A stretch of 35,280 bases of DNA. Origin: Prevotella sp. GTDB taxonomy: Bacteria; Bacteroidota; Bacteroidia; Bacteroidales; Bacteroidaceae. The stretch is from contig JAEEPZ010000034.1 of assembly GCA_016285055.1 (NCBI GenBank), positions 1 to 35,280 of the forward strand, given 5' to 3'. Numbering within the stretch: the first letter of the stretch is position 1; each line of letters opens with the position of its first letter. Positions 8,209-16,249 of the stretch are shown one piece after another. Made by a program: the position numbers and the translations under genes. Under the pieces are notes generated by a model. It ran no database searches. It saw only the letters and a list, made by a program, of their open reading frames with translations, and was not told the origin of the DNA.

Positions 8209-8217
8209 GCAAAGGTA
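8209..8217 (-). promoter_or_regulatory. -7 element for the TPR regulator
   Basis: On the minus strand this reads TACCTTTGC, 20 nt before the ATG at 8189. The -33 box is weak: the nearest TTG is at 8241-8243, 23 nt away instead of 19-20. Confidence 0.6.
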
Positions 8218-8435
8218 CGACATTATTTCGATTGTTGTATCAATTGCCTATGGAAAATATGCAAACTAGGTAAAATTGGATATTACTACAAATCAATGAA
8301 TTATAGTAAAGCACATCATTCAGCCTATGGAAAAACACAAAGAAAGGTATGGAATAATTAGACTGCTGAGGTCAAAATGGAACGAAAAAGAGCGAAATAC
8401 CACGATTGTGGTATGCAAATAACAAACGAATGGTA

Positions 8436-8467
8436 TTGTGGGAATCAGGAAATCGCCGTACCTTTGC
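8436..8467 (+). promoter_or_regulatory. Promoter of cysK
   Basis: ATTG/TTG at 8435-8438 and TACCTTTGC at 8459-8467 have the consensus 20-nt spacing. Confidence 0.78.
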
Positions 8468-8546
8468 ACCGTCGGAAGTGAAAAAGAGATTTGCAGCCTC
8501 CGCAGTAAAGGAAATCATTCTAACACATTAATAAAAGGTAACGATT

Positions 8547-9494
8547 ATGACAAAGATTGCAAAACAACTGACCGACCTGATCGGCAACACCCCGTTAGTG
8601 GAACTCAACCGTTTCTCCACCTCAAAAGGCCTTGAGACTCCGGTCATTGCCAAGGTAGAGTTTTTCAACCCCGGCGGCAGCGTGAAGGACCGCATCGCTC
8701 TGGCTATGATTGAGGACGCTGAGCAGCGAGGCATCCTCAAGCCCGGCGCCACCATCATCGAGCCCACCAGCGGCAACACCGGCGTAGGCCTTGCCCTGGT
8801 GAGCGCCGTCAAGGGCTACCACCTCATTCTCACCATGCCCGACACGATGAGTGTGGAGCGCCGCAACCTCGTAAAGGCCTACGGTGCCGAAGTGCGCCTC
8901 ACGCCTGGCAAGGACGGCATGAAGGGAGCCATAGCCGCCGCCGAGCAGCTGCGCGACAGCACTCCCGGCGCCGTCATCCTGCAGCAGTTTGAGAACGCTG
9001 CAAACCCCGCCAAGCACTATGCCACCACTGGCCCAGAGGTGTGGCAGCAGACCGACGGCACGGTGGACATCTTCGTGGCAGGCGTGGGCACCGGCGGCAC
9101 CATCAGCGGTACGGGCAAATATCTGAAGGAGCAGAACCCCGAGGTGAAGATCATCGCCGTGGAGCCGAAGTCAAGCGCCGTACTCAACGGTCAGCCCAGC
9201 GGCCCGCACAAGATACAGGGCATCGGTGCCGGCTTCGTTCCCAAGACCTACGACGCCACGGTCATCGACGAGGTGTTCGACGTGGACAACGACGACGCCA
9301 TCCGCACCGGCCGTGAGGTGGCTCAGCAGGAAGGCCTGTTGGTGGGCATCAGCGCCGGCGCCGCCCTCTATGCCGCCACACAGGTAGCCCTGCGCCCGGA
9401 GAACAAGGGGAAAAAGGTGGTGGTGCTGCTGCCCGACACAGGCGAGCGTTATCTCAGCACCGTGCTCTATGCCTTTGAGGAGTATCCGCTGTAG
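8547..9494 (+). CDS. cysK: Cysteine synthase A (O-acetylserine thiol-lyase)
   Basis: A 315-residue fold-type II PLP enzyme that converts O-acetyl-L-serine and sulfide to cysteine in the cytoplasm. The PLP lysine is K47 in PGGSVKDRI, the substrate-binding loop PTSGNTG is at 73-79, and the phosphate-binding GTGGTISGTG follows further on. The length is typical of CysK. It has its own promoter and a leader of about 74 nt. The C-terminus does not end in a recognisable CysE-contact or CBS domain, so it is a plain CysK and not a cystathionine beta-synthase. Confidence 0.95.
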   Translation: MTKIAKQLTDLIGNTPLVELNRFSTSKGLETPVIAKVEFFNPGGSVKDRIALAMIEDAEQRGILKPGATIIEPTSGNTGVGLALVSAVKGYHLILTMPDTMSVERRNLVKAYGAEVRLTPGKDGMKGAIAAAEQLRDSTPGAVILQQFENAANPAKHYATTGPEVWQQTDGTVDIFVAGVGTGGTISGTGKYLKEQNPEVKIIAVEPKSSAVLNGQPSGPHKIQGIGAGFVPKTYDATVIDEVFDVDNDDAIRTGREVAQQEGLLVGISAGAALYAATQVALRPENKGKKVVVLLPDTGERYLSTVLYAFEEYPL

Positions 9495-9514
9495 GAAGAG
9501 GACAGAGAGGACGC

Positions 9515-9552
9515 AAGAGGATGGAAGAGGATGGAAGAGGATGGGAGGATGG
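9515..9552. repeat. Decanucleotide tandem repeat between cysK and mfd
   Basis: The unit atggaagagg is repeated at 9521-9530 and 9531-9540, with degenerate copies on either side. It lies just upstream of the mfd promoter and creates a false in-frame extension of mfd. Confidence 0.7.
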
Positions 9553-9572
9553 AAAGAAAAACATAGTTTTTT

Positions 9573-9604
9573 TTTGCTTTTTGCCTTTTTCTTCGTACCT
9601 TTGC
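9573..9604 (+). promoter_or_regulatory. Promoter of mfd, which fixes the mfd start
   Basis: TTTG (9573-9576), a 19-nt spacer and TACCTTTGC (9596-9604) match the consensus. The first ATG after it is at 9617, so the 5' leader is only about 6-8 nt. ATGs upstream of 9573 would not be in the transcript. Confidence 0.85.
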
Positions 9605-9616
9605 AGCCGATTAAGT

Positions 9617-12600
9617 ATGAAAATCGAAGAGCTGCAGTCCCTTTATGGGAAATGTGCGCAGGTAAAGGCGCTGGCAAAGACCTTAGGAAATGACAAGATG
9701 CGGCGGATGGCCCTTAGCGGGCTGTCTGCCTCTTCGGTGTCGGTGGTCTTCTCCGCATTGAAGCTTCAGAAGGTCTTCCTTTTCATCCTTCAGGACGCTG
9801 AGGGAGCGGGCTATTTCTACCATGACCTGACGCAGCAACTGGGCGACAGCCAGGTGCTGTTCTTCCCCTCAAGCTACAAGCGCGCCGTGAAGTACGGACA
9901 GAAAGACCCTGCCAACGAGATACTGCGTACCGAGGTGCTCTCAACTCTCAACTCTCAACACTCAACACTCAACACTCAACCCTCAACACTCAACCCTCAG
10001 CTCTACATCGTCACTTACCCCGAGGCGCTGGCCGAGATGGTGGTGGCACGCCAGCAGTTTGCCGACAAGTCGCTGACGCTGACCAATGGGCAGACGGTGG
10101 CAACGGAGCAGGTGCTCAAGGAGCTGCGCGTGTTGGGCTTCCGCGAGGTGGATTACGTCTACGAGCCGGGGCAGTTTGCACTGAGAGGCAGCATCCTCGA
10201 CGTGTTCAGCTACAGCCACGAATATCCCTTCCGCATCGACTTCTTTGGCGACGACATCGACTCTGTCCGCACCTTCGAAGTGGAGAACCAGCTGTCGAAG
10301 GAGCGTTGCCAGCAAGCCACCATCGTGCCGGAGATGAGCATGACACAGCAGAAAGCGTCACTGCTCACCTTCCTGCCAGACGATGCCATCCTGGTGTTCC
10401 GCAACTATGACTTCACCCGCGAGTGCATTGAGAAGACTTATCAGGAAGGCTTTTCCTCACAAGCCTTGAAGGAGCGCTTAGAGACAGCCACTGAGATGGA
10501 AGCACGGCAGATAGCGCAGGAAATGCAGCGCGACACTCTGCTCACCACCGGCGCACAGTTCGATGCCCTTGCAGAGCCCTTCCGCCGCATTGAATTAGCT
10601 GCCCCAACCCTGACCTCTCCCCTGGGAGAGGGGAAGCGGGAGGGACCGAGGGAGGGGAAACTATTCCATATCTCGCCCCAGCCGCTGTTCCACAAGAACT
10701 TCGACCTGCTGACACAGACCTTGGAGGACTATCTGCTGAAGGGCTACAAGCTCTTCATACTGGCCGACAGTCCCAAGCAGATAGAACGTCTGAAAGACAT
10801 CCTCGCAGAGAAAAGCAGCCTCGGCATTGAAGGCATTGACAAGACGCTGCACGAAGGTTTCGTAGACCACGACCTGAAGCTCTGCCTCTTCACCGACCAC
10901 CAGATATTCGACCGCTTCCACAAATACAACCTGAAGAGCGACAAGGCGCGCTCGGGCAAGGTGGCCCTGACGCTGAAAGAGATTCAGCAGTTTGAGATAG
11001 GCGACTACGTAGTGCACATCGACCACGGCGTGGGCAAGTTCGGCGGGCTGGTACGGATGCCATTGCAGGATGGGGCGTTTCAGGAGATGATAAAAATCAT
11101 CTACCAGCGCGGCGACGCCATCTATGTCTCTATACATTCTTTATATAAGGTGTCGAAGTACAAGAGTCAGGACGGCGGTCAGCCCCCGCGCTTGTCAACA
11201 CTCGGCACAGGGCAGTGGGAACGCCTGAAGGAACGCACGAAGAAGCACATCAAGGACATTGCCCGCGACCTGATACGCCTCTACGCCACACGGCGCCATC
11301 AGCGAGGCTTTGCCTTCAGCCGCGACACCTATATGCAGCAAGAACTGGAGGCGTCATTCGTCTATGAAGACACTCCCGACCAGCTGAAAGCTACGCAGGA
11401 CGTGAAGGCCGACATGGAGAAGGACACGCCCATGGACCGCTTGGTATGCGGCGATGTGGGCTTTGGCAAGACAGAGGTGGCCGTGCGCGCTGCCTTCAAA
11501 GCGGCCACCGACAGCAAGCAGGTGGCCGTGCTGGTGCCCACCACGGTGCTGGCCTATCAGCACTACCACACCTTCAGCAACCGTCTGAAGGACATGCCCG
11601 TCAGGGTTGACTACCTGACACGCGCACGCACCGCCAAGCAGGCCACAGCGCTGCTGAAAGACCTGAAGGAGGGAAAGATAGACATCCTCATCGGCACGCA
11701 CAAGCTCATAGGCAAAAACGTGAAGTTCAAGGACTTGGGACTGCTCATCATTGACGAAGAGCAGAAGTTTGGCGTCTCAACAAAAGAAAAGCTGCGCCAG
11801 ATGAAGACCAACGTGGACACGCTGACCATGAGTGCCACCCCCATACCGCGCACACTGCAGTTCTCGCTGGTAGGGGCACGAGACATGAGCGTCATACAGA
11901 CACCACCGCCCAACCGCTATCCCATACAGACGGAGATACACACCTTCTCGGCCGACATCATCACAGAAGCCATCAACTTCGAGATGAGCCGCAACGGGCA
12001 GGTATTCTTTGTCAACAACCGCATCAACAATCTCCGGGAGCTGAAGGAGATGATAGTGAAGTACATCCCCGACTGCCGCGTCGCCGTGGGCCACGGACAG
12101 ATGAAGCCAGACGAGCTGGAACAGATTGTGCTCGACTTCTCCAACTACGACTACGACGTACTGCTCTCCACTACCATTGTGGAGAACGGCATCGACATTC
12201 CTAACGCCAACACCATCATCATCAACAACGCACACAATTTCGGCCTGAGCGACCTGCACCAGATGCGAGGCCGGGTAGGCCGTGGCAACCGCAAGGCGTT
12301 CTGCTATCTGTTGGCACCGCCACTGTCAGCGCTGCCTGCCGACAGCCGTCGCCGACTGGAAGCCCTGGAGAACTTCAGCGACCTGGGCTCGGGCATCAAC
12401 ATCGCCATGCAGGACCTCGACATACGCGGTGCCGGCAATCTGTTAGGAGCCGAGCAGAGCGGATTCATCAGCGACCTGGGCTATGAGACCTACCAGAAAA
12501 TCCTCAATGAGGCGATGACGGAACTAAGGAATGAGGCCCCCCTTTCGTCCCCCGAGGGGGACACCAATGTAGGCAAGCCCACTAACAAAACAAATGAAGC

Positions 12601-13150
12601 CCCCTCGGGGGCAGTAGGGGGGGCTTTCCCCTCGGGGGCAGTAGGGGGGGCTTGGTCTTTCGTAAGCGACTGCGTCCTCGAGTCCGACCTCGAGATGTAC
12701 TTCCCCGACAGCTACGTTCCCAGCGACTCAGAGCGCATCCTGCTTTACCGCGAGCTGGACAACATCAAGGACGACAAGGAGCTGGAGGCCTACAAGACAC
12801 GGATGACTGACCGCTTCGGAAAGATGCCTCATGCAGCACAGGAACTGTTGTACGTGGTGCCGCTGAGACGAATGGGAAAAGAGTTAGGCTGCGAGAAAAT
12901 CATGCTGAAGCAAGGACGCATGTTCCTCTACTTCGTGCAGAACCCCGAGAGCCCTTACTATCAGAGTGAGGCTTTCGACCATGTGATAGACTACGCCACG
13001 CATGAGGTGCTTCGCTGCAAAATGCGCGAGATGCCTGCACCCTCCGGCCAGCGAGGCATGAGGCGCTCAATGGTGATAGCCGATGTGCCCACGGTAGAAG
13101 AGGCCGTGCGCGTTTTACAAACCATTAGAAAACCCGACAATCATGGATGA
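9617..13150 (+). CDS. mfd: Transcription-repair coupling factor Mfd, with repeat-encoded insertions
   Basis: Mfd is the translocase that removes stalled RNA polymerase and recruits UvrA. From the start at 9617 it is 1177 residues. It has a UvrB-homologous N-terminal part, an RNA-polymerase-interacting domain near 460-540 (FEIGDYVVHIDHGVGKFGG), a RecG-like helicase motor with Walker A GDVGFGKT at 612-619 and DEEQ at 713-716, and a C-terminal TRCF domain. The frame is open back to 9521, but that stretch includes the promoter. Three segments look foreign: residues about 108-127 from a heptanucleotide tract, 329-348 from a GC-rich palindrome, and 972-1013 from a larger palindromic element with a 9-residue duplication (PSGAVGGAF/PSGAVGGAW). 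All keep the frame. Without them the length would fit ordinary Bacteroidales Mfd. The next gene overlaps its stop by 8 nt. Confidence 0.95.
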   Translation: MKIEELQSLYGKCAQVKALAKTLGNDKMRRMALSGLSASSVSVVFSALKLQKVFLFILQDAEGAGYFYHDLTQQLGDSQVLFFPSSYKRAVKYGQKDPANEILRTEVLSTLNSQHSTLNTQPSTLNPQLYIVTYPEALAEMVVARQQFADKSLTLTNGQTVATEQVLKELRVLGFREVDYVYEPGQFALRGSILDVFSYSHEYPFRIDFFGDDIDSVRTFEVENQLSKERCQQATIVPEMSMTQQKASLLTFLPDDAILVFRNYDFTRECIEKTYQEGFSSQALKERLETATEMEARQIAQEMQRDTLLTTGAQFDALAEPFRRIELAAPTLTSPLGEGKREGPREGKLFHISPQPLFHKNFDLLTQTLEDYLLKGYKLFILADSPKQIERLKDILAEKSSLGIEGIDKTLHEGFVDHDLKLCLFTDHQIFDRFHKYNLKSDKARSGKVALTLKEIQQFEIGDYVVHIDHGVGKFGGLVRMPLQDGAFQEMIKIIYQRGDAIYVSIHSLYKVSKYKSQDGGQPPRLSTLGTGQWERLKERTKKHIKDIARDLIRLYATRRHQRGFAFSRDTYMQQELEASFVYEDTPDQLKATQDVKADMEKDTPMDRLVCGDVGFGKTEVAVRAAFKAATDSKQVAVLVPTTVLAYQHYHTFSNRLKDMPVRVDYLTRARTAKQATALLKDLKEGKIDILIGTHKLIGKNVKFKDLGLLIIDEEQKFGVSTKEKLRQMKTNVDTLTMSATPIPRTLQFSLVGARDMSVIQTPPPNRYPIQTEIHTFSADIITEAINFEMSRNGQVFFVNNRINNLRELKEMIVKYIPDCRVAVGHGQMKPDELEQIVLDFSNYDYDVLLSTTIVENGIDIPNANTIIINNAHNFGLSDLHQMRGRVGRGNRKAFCYLLAPPLSALPADSRRRLEALENFSDLGSGINIAMQDLDIRGAGNLLGAEQSGFISDLGYETYQKILNEAMTELRNEAPLSSPEGDTNVGKPTNKTNEAPSGAVGGAFPSGAVGGAWSFVSDCVLESDLEMYFPDSYVPSDSERILLYRELDNIKDDKELEAYKTRMTDRFGKMPHAAQELLYVVPLRRMGKELGCEKIMLKQGRMFLYFVQNPESPYYQSEAFDHVIDYATHEVLRCKMREMPAPSGQRGMRRSMVIADVPTVEEAVRVLQTIRKPDNHG
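9940..9995. repeat. Heptanucleotide tract inside mfd
   Basis: Eight consecutive units of CTCAACa/t/c encode a 7-residue periodicity, STLNSQH-STLNTQP-STLNPQ. Gain or loss of one unit would shift the reading frame; three units keep it. Confidence 0.85.
10603..10660. repeat. GC-rich palindromic repeat inside mfd (site 1)
   Basis: It contains the stem CCTCTCCC (10614-10621) / GGGAGAGG (10624-10631) followed by a second G-rich stretch. It encodes the low-complexity peptide PTLTSPLGEGKREGPREGK, out of character with the rest of Mfd. Its base composition matches the intergenic repeats at the left end. Confidence 0.7.
12530..12653. repeat. Palindromic element inside mfd (site 2), with in-frame 27-nt duplication
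   Basis: It starts with a C-run and the hairpin gtcccccgagggggac, continues with an A/C-rich spacer and ends with gaagccccctcgggggc and a G-run. A 26-nt unit at 12601-12626 is repeated exactly at 12628-12653, a 27-nt period or 9 codons. The same architecture and much the same sequence, in the same orientation relative to coding, occur in leuC at 18830-18909. Confidence 0.85.
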
Positions 13151-13406
13151 AGATATAGAATTAGGCGGATCAAGAAGAGACTATCGTACAGAAATACCTG
13201 GCAACGAAGACGACATGTATGGGGAGGGCTTTCAGTATATCAACCTCAAGAAATACAACCACCTCATCCCATACATCATCGTGTTCGCCATTGTGGTAGC
13301 ACTTGTACGAGGTGCCTTGCCCAAGCGTGACCGCAAGGGCTGCACCCTCATGGTGCTGTTTGCTTTTATTATTTACTACTTTTTCAACAGATGCGTGCAT
13401 CTATAG
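13143..13406 (+). CDS. Small two-helix membrane protein, unknown function
   Basis: An 87-residue protein whose ATG overlaps the mfd stop (ATGGATGA), a spacing typical of translational coupling. The N-terminal 35 residues are acidic and polar. Two hydrophobic helices follow: about 39-58 ([20 protein letters not shown]) and about 69-85 ([13 protein letters not shown]). They are joined by a basic loop (PKRDRKG), which by the positive-inside rule would put the loop in the cytoplasm. I do not recognise the family. Its 3' end overlaps the convergent leuB by 6 nt, leaving no room for a terminator. Confidence 0.7.
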   Translation: MDEDIELGGSRRDYRTEIPGNEDDMYGEGFQYINLKKYNHLIPYIIVFAIVVALVRGALPKRDRKGCTLMVLFAFIIYYFFNRCVHL

Positions 13407-14456
13407 CATGTAGTCCACTATCCACTGACCCACTTCACGCGTTCCGTAGTGCGCTCCACCTTCTACTTGTATCTCAGGTGTACGGACGTTGGCATCCAGT
13501 GAGGCATCGACAGCCTTGCGAATGAGCGCCCCCTCTTCTTTCATTTCGAAATGTTCTAAAAGCATAGCGGCCGAGAGAATCTGCGCCACCGGGTTGGCCA
13601 GGTTCTGCCCCGCAGCCTGGGGCCACGAGCCATGCACAGGCTCAAAGAGCGGTGTGTGCAGGCCTAACGACGACGAGGGCTGCAGGCCCATCGAGCCGGT
13701 GATGCACGACGTCTCGTCGGTGAGGATGTCGCCGAAGGTGTTCTCCGTCACGATGACGTCGAAGAAGCGCGGCTCGGTCAACACACGCATAGAGGCGTTG
13801 TCGATGAACATATAGTCGGTTGCCACCTCCGGGTACTGCGGTTCCATCTCCTTTGCTATCTGACGCCACAGGCGCGAGCTGGCCAGCACATTGGCCTTGT
13901 CCACCACGGTGAGATGCTTCTTGCGCTTCATGGCATACTCAAAGCCGACCTTCAGGATTCGCTCTATCTCAGGACGCGTATAGATGTCGGTGTCGTAGGC
14001 TTTGTCGTTGTCCTGATATTTCTCGCCGAAATACATGCCGCCCGTCAGTTCGCGGATGACGATGAAGTCGGCTCCCTTTATCAGTTCATCTTTCAGCGGC
14101 GACTTGTGCAGCAGACAGTCGAAGGTGGCTACGGGACGGATGTTGGCAAAGAGCCCCAGTTTCTTGCGCATGGCTAACAGGCCCGTCTCGGGGCGAACAG
14201 GCGCAGTGGGATCGTTGTCATACTTCAAAGAGCCTACGGCAGCGAAGAGCACGGCGTCGCTCTCCATGCACAGCCGATGCGTGGCCTCAGGATAAGGGTC
14301 GCCCACAGCATCGATGGCGCTGGCACCCACCAGACCTTCCTCGAAAGAGAAGTCGTGACCAAACTTGCTGGCTATGGCTTTCATCACGGCCACACCCTGC
14401 TGCATGATTTCCGGGCCGATGCCATCGCCCGGCAGGATGGCTATTTTCAGTTTCAT
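13401..14456 (-). CDS. leuB: 3-isopropylmalate dehydrogenase
   Basis: A 351-residue NAD-dependent decarboxylating dehydrogenase of leucine synthesis. The N-terminus [12 protein letters not shown] and the metal/NAD region [17 protein letters not shown] with LQPSSSLG are diagnostic, and [12 protein letters not shown] contains the family tyrosine. The length is normal. It is the last gene of the leu operon, 124 nt downstream of the leuA-like gene, with a large palindrome in the gap. Translation starts at the first ATG after that palindrome. Confidence 0.95.
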   Translation of the reverse strand: MKLKIAILPGDGIGPEIMQQGVAVMKAIASKFGHDFSFEEGLVGASAIDAVGDPYPEATHRLCMESDAVLFAAVGSLKYDNDPTAPVRPETGLLAMRKKLGLFANIRPVATFDCLLHKSPLKDELIKGADFIVIRELTGGMYFGEKYQDNDKAYDTDIYTRPEIERILKVGFEYAMKRKKHLTVVDKANVLASSRLWRQIAKEMEPQYPEVATDYMFIDNASMRVLTEPRFFDVIVTENTFGDILTDETSCITGSMGLQPSSSLGLHTPLFEPVHGSWPQAAGQNLANPVAQILSAAMLLEHFEMKEEGALIRKAVDASLDANVRTPEIQVEGGAHYGTREVGQWIVDYML

Positions 14457-14476
14457 TTCTTTTCTTTTTTTTCGTT

Positions 14477-14576
14477 ATTAACTTTTTTCGTTATCTCGTT
14501 ATAACGTTATCTCGTTATCCCGTTATAACGTTATAACGGGATAACGAAATAACGAAAAAAAACGGGATAACGCCAC
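14477..14576. repeat. cgttat-rich repeat with 36-bp perfect palindrome
   Basis: 14512-14547 is a perfect 36-bp palindrome centred between 14529 and 14530 (left half TCGTTATCCCGTTATAAC). It is flanked by further scattered cgttat/ataacg units on both sides. In RNA it would form a long hairpin between the leuA-like gene and leuB. Confidence 0.85.
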
Positions 14577-14580
14577 AACG

Positions 14581-16245
14581 TTATTTTTCCACTATATTCA
14601 GCATTTTGATGGTAGCCTTGATGGCGGCTTCTGTCTGGTCGGCGTCAAGGCCACGTGTGCGCAGCACCTTGCCATCGGGCATCTGCCAAGTGATGACGGT
14701 CTGCACCAAGGCGTCGGTGCGGCCGCCGGGGGGAATGGTGACAGCATAGTTCTGCAGCAGCGGGAAGGTGCGGTCGAGATATTCCTTGTAAATCTTGCGC
14801 AAGGCCTTGACAAAGGCGTCATACTGACCGTCGCCTGAAGAGTGGCCCTCGTATTGCTGCCCGTTGATTTCCACTTTCACATTGGCCAGAGGCTTCAGAC
14901 CGTAGGCCAGTGATACTTGGTAACTGACGAGCTTCACTTTATCCTCGCTGACATCGTGTTTCAACACATCGCTGACGATGAAGGGCAGGTCGTCCTGTGT
15001 CACCACTTCCTTTCTGTCGCCCAGCTCGGTGATACGCTTCGTCACACGCTGTGTCTGCTCGGGCGTCAGTTCCAATCCCAGCTCCTTCAGGTTGCGTGCA
15101 ATGTTGGCACGGCCACTGGTCTTGCCCATGGCATACTCCCGTTTCCTTCCAAAGCGCTCAGGCACCAAGGGATTGTGATAGAGGCCGCCCTTCTGGTCGC
15201 CGTCGGCATGGACACCGGCCACCTGGGTAAAGACATTGTCGCCGATGATGGGCTGGTTAGGAGCGATGGCTATGCCGCTGTAGCTCTCCACAAGGCGGCT
15301 CACATCCATGAGCTTCTCCTCGTTGATGCTGGTCTTGGCATTGAACTGATCCTTGAGGATGACCTGCACGCTCGACAGCGGTGCATTGCCACAGCGCTCG
15401 CCCAGACCGTTCACGGTGACGTGCAAGCCTTTTGCGCCACTCAAAGCAGCGGCCAGCGAGTTGCTCACAGCCAGGTCGTAGTCGTTGTGGGCATGGTAAT
15501 CGAAGTGCACCTGCGGGTATCGCTTCAGCATCTTGCGGAAATACTCGATGACCTGCAGCGGATTCATGATGCCCAGCGTGTCGGGGAGCATGAAACGGCG
15601 TATAGCAGACCCACCCCCTTGCCCCTCCCTGCAGGGAGGGGAGTCATTACCTTGCACGCCCATATTATCAGGGGTAGTAGTAGTTTCCCCCCTCCCTGCA
15701 GGGAGGGATTGGGGGAGAGTCTGCAGACTATCCATCAGCTGATAGACATACTCCGGCGAGTCCTTCATGCCGCTACTCCAGTCTTCAAGGTAGATGTTGA
15801 CGCCCACGCCCTTGCTATTGGCATATTCCACCACGCTGATGATGTCGGCGATGTGCTCCTCAGGGGTCTTGTGCAGCTGCTCACGGCAGTGGCGCAGTGA
15901 GCCTTTGCACAGCAGGTTCATGGTGCAGGCGCCGGCGTCGACAATCCAGTCGACCGAGGTGTGGCCGTCGACGAAGCCCAGCACCTCGACACTCTGCAGG
16001 CGGTCAATCTGGCGGGCATAGCGGCAAATCATCTTCACCGCCTCTTTCTCGCCGTCGCTGACCCTGGCCGACGCCACCTCGATGCGGTCGACATTCAGGT
16101 CGCGCAGCAGCATGCGGGCAATCATCAGTTTCTCATGCGGCAGGAAGCTCACGCCGCTGGTCTGCTCGCCGTCGCGCAGCGTGGAGTCCATGATTTCCAC
16201 GAAGGGCGGTAACCTGTGTTCGTCAGTCTTTTGTGTTGATTTCAT
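14581..16245 (-). CDS. LeuA-family acyltransferase: second 2-isopropylmalate or citramalate synthase
   Basis: A 554-residue member of the HMG-CoA-lyase-like LeuA family. It has the metal/catalytic motif DSTLRDGEQ at 20-28, an HAHND metal motif mid-protein (FDYHAHNDYDLAV) and a C-terminal LeuA regulatory domain from about 430. It differs clearly from the bona fide LeuA at 20332-21831. In Bacteroidetes operons the second copy is often annotated citramalate synthase; substrate choice cannot be decided here. The frame opens upstream at 16308, but those residues overlap the toxin gene. The ATG at 16245 is 4 nt after the toxin stop and is preferred. Residues about 174-214 are encoded by a 120-nt palindromic element inside the TIM-barrel region. 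Confidence 0.88.
   Translation of the reverse strand: MKSTQKTDEHRLPPFVEIMDSTLRDGEQTSGVSFLPHEKLMIARMLLRDLNVDRIEVASARVSDGEKEAVKMICRYARQIDRLQSVEVLGFVDGHTSVDWIVDAGACTMNLLCKGSLRHCREQLHKTPEEHIADIISVVEYANSKGVGVNIYLEDWSSGMKDSPEYVYQLMDSLQTLPQSLPAGRGETTTTPDNMGVQGNDSPPCREGQGGGSAIRRFMLPDTLGIMNPLQVIEYFRKMLKRYPQVHFDYHAHNDYDLAVSNSLAAALSGAKGLHVTVNGLGERCGNAPLSSVQVILKDQFNAKTSINEEKLMDVSRLVESYSGIAIAPNQPIIGDNVFTQVAGVHADGDQKGGLYHNPLVPERFGRKREYAMGKTSGRANIARNLKELGLELTPEQTQRVTKRITELGDRKEVVTQDDLPFIVSDVLKHDVSEDKVKLVSYQVSLAYGLKPLANVKVEINGQQYEGHSSGDGQYDAFVKALRKIYKEYLDRTFPLLQNYAVTIPPGGRTDALVQTVITWQMPDGKVLRTRGLDADQTEAAIKATIKMLNIVEK
15605..15724. repeat. 120-nt palindromic element inside the leuA-like gene
   Basis: The ends GCAGAC (15605-15610) and GTCTGC (15719-15724) are inverted, followed inward by C-runs and G-runs. 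Inside are two perfect palindromes, CCCCTCCCTGCAGGGAGGGG (15622-15641) and an 18-bp version at 15690-15707. The length is exactly 40 codons. It encodes a Pro/Gly/Thr-rich peptide including SLPAGRGETTTTPDN and SPPCREGQGGG. Confidence 0.85.
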
Positions 16246-16249
16246 CGTT

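Larger units (their letters stand above)
8190..8546. other. Divergent intergenic region between the TPR regulator and cysK
   Basis: It holds a minus-strand promoter near 8209-8217 and a plus-strand promoter at 8436-8467. The AT-rich stretch between them contains no supported gene. The cysK leader should be about 74 nt; I see no riboswitch or strong hairpin in it. Confidence 0.7.

Noticed and set aside
9521..9616. N-terminal extension of mfd
   Set aside because: It is encoded by a decanucleotide repeat and by the promoter itself. The protein family begins at the ATG at 9617.
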